From: CAZDBA01 sp964503615
GTDB lineage: Bacteria; Planctomycetota; Planctomycetia; Pirellulales; Pirellulaceae
Assembly (NCBI GenBank): GCA_964503615.1
Contig: CAZDBA010000207.1
Location: 1-6,874, forward strand
DNA: 6,874 nt
Reading direction: 5' to 3'
Shown here: piece after piece, positions 6,322-6,874 of the stretch
Numbering within the stretch: position 1 is the first letter of the stretch
Layout: every line of letters begins with the position of its first letter
Notes under the pieces: model-generated
Databases searched by the model: none
Told to the model about the DNA's origin: nothing
What the model saw: only the letters and a program-made list of their open reading frames with translations
Program-made: the position numbers and the translations under genes

Positions 6322-6362
6322 GAGCTTTTTTCAAATTCCAACTAAACAAGGCCAAGGAAGCG

Positions 6363-6390
6363 AGTAGATCATTATTGTGCATAGGCTCAA
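6363..6390 (-). promoter_or_regulatory. weak promoter candidate for the single-pass membrane protein
   Basis: On the minus strand TTGAGC (6390-6385) and TCTACT (6368-6363) are 16 nt apart, each matching four of six sigma70 consensus bases. Transcription would start near 6356, about 35 nt before the ATG at 6321. The rest of the 205-nt gap (6322-6526) shows no supported gene. Confidence 0.2.
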
Positions 6391-6526
6391 ACGGAAAACC
6401 CGGATTTCGACTTTTCTAGCAAAACATCCCACCACAGTTGAAATAAAAAGATGATTTTTGATTCGGGCGCAAGTTCGACAATCCCCCAAACGTGCGCGTT
6501 GAAAATTCAAAGCCTTACGAATCCCA

Positions 6527-6874
6527 CTACGAACCATCATTCAGCTCGTTATGTTGTTCTTGCTTTGTGTAATCGCAAATGACTGCCAATCGTTGCTGTA
6601 ACTCGCCGGCGACAATTCTTTCTCGGGGGTCCAATGCGATCGCCTGTCTCGCAATTTCAGCTAACTGATTGCGCACGTTCGCTTCCAATTGTCGGCCCGC
6701 GATTCGGTCGACGAATTGAACGATCTTGCCAAATGAAAAAATATCGGCTGGCTTGGAAGTAGTTTGTTCAGGAGCCAAAAAGCCCTCTGTCCCGCCCATC
6801 AATTTCGTAGCGGATTCTTCCGCTTGCAAAACTGACAATCCGAAATCAATCAACGTAGCTTTGTTTTGATTTAC
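6527..6874 (-). CDS. Hanks-type serine/threonine protein kinase, C-terminal part (cut by window edge)
   Basis: The frame is open to the window edge, giving 115 C-terminal residues; the real start lies beyond 6874. The kinase C-lobe is clear. IDFGLS carries the metal-binding DFG (visible residues 10-12), GGTEGFLAPEQ carries the end of the activation loop and the APE motif (34-36), and KPADIFSFG carries the helix-F aspartate (D44). A helical region with DPRERI (the usual subdomain XI arginine context) follows, and then only a short polar end (YTKQEQHNELNDGS). The catalytic loop should lie just outside the window: the first residues, VNQNKATL, fit the strand that follows it. The chain ends almost directly after the kinase fold, so there is no C-terminal membrane helix or sensor domain. 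Substrate and partners cannot be told. The family is secure from the DFG, APE and helix-F motifs together. Confidence 0.9.
   Translation of the reverse strand, partial: VNQNKATLIDFGLSVLQAEESATKLMGGTEGFLAPEQTTSKPADIFSFGKIVQFVDRIAGRQLEANVRNQLAEIARQAIALDPRERIVAGELQQRLAVICDYTKQEQHNELNDGS

Noticed and set aside
5494..6507. The same 11-mer CGTTGAAAATT at 5494-5504 and 6497-6507, each 19 nt after a stop codon
   Set aside because: Several chance 11-mer repeats are expected in a window this size. The equal distance to the two stops is curious, but two copies are not enough to claim a 3' signal.
6331..6540. Minus-strand open frame of 69 aa covering the gap after the kinase gene
   Set aside because: It overlaps the kinase end in another frame, has no good ribosome site and has no protein-like pattern.
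1..6874. CRISPR array, tRNA, rRNA, insertion sequence or phage structural genes
   Set aside because: I saw no regularly spaced repeats, no cloverleaf or rRNA-like sequence, no transposase and no phage genes, so nothing supports a mobile element boundary.

Overview
The window is bacterial, of moderate G+C, and every supported gene lies on the minus strand, so transcription runs from high to low coordinates. A Ser/Thr (Hanks-type) kinase, large membrane proteins without a recognisable family and long intergenic gaps suggest a planctomycete or a related PVC-group bacterium. That is an inference; the window has no rRNA or marker gene.

Layout in transcription order. (1) At 6874-6527 is the C-terminal end of a Ser/Thr protein kinase cut by the window edge. 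(2) At 6321-5524 is a 265-aa single-pass membrane protein with a charged low-complexity tail, function unknown. (3) At 5265-3514 is a very hydrophobic protein of about 583 aa with roughly 16-18 membrane segments, function unknown, with a reasonable sigma70-like promoter upstream. Gaps of 205, 258 and 190 nt separate these genes from one another and from the next block, so each is probably its own transcription unit.

(4) At 3323-45 is a compact four-gene operon and the main content of the window. It reads: Rad50/SbcC-like N-terminal ATPase half, carrying Walker A and ending just after a CPTC zinc hook; Mre11/SbcD-like nuclease with all metal-binding motifs; a 98-aa free coiled-coil protein; Rad50/SbcC-like C-terminal ATPase half with ABC signature, Walker B and H-loop. 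The first two junctions overlap by 8 nt (ATGATTAA and ATGCCTAA) and the third is a 7-nt gap, so the four products are probably translationally coupled.

In the classical complex one Rad50/SbcC chain carries both ATPase halves joined by a long coiled coil with the zinc hook at its apex. Here the chain is cut at or just after the hook, with the nuclease and the small coil protein encoded between the halves. The outgoing arm in the N-half is not a plain coiled coil: it has about four degenerate helical repeats of about 39 residues separated by proline-rich breaks. The simplest model is a four-polypeptide Mre11-Rad50 machine in which the two halves join in trans at the ATPase head and perhaps along the arm through the small coil protein. 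I know of no described system with this arrangement, but I could not search for one.

The 190-nt leader before the operon holds an 11-bp GC-rich hairpin, a tandem 8-mer and a 13-nt palindrome, candidates for termination of the upstream gene and control of the operon. Bases 1-44, after the last stop codon, hold nothing I can identify.
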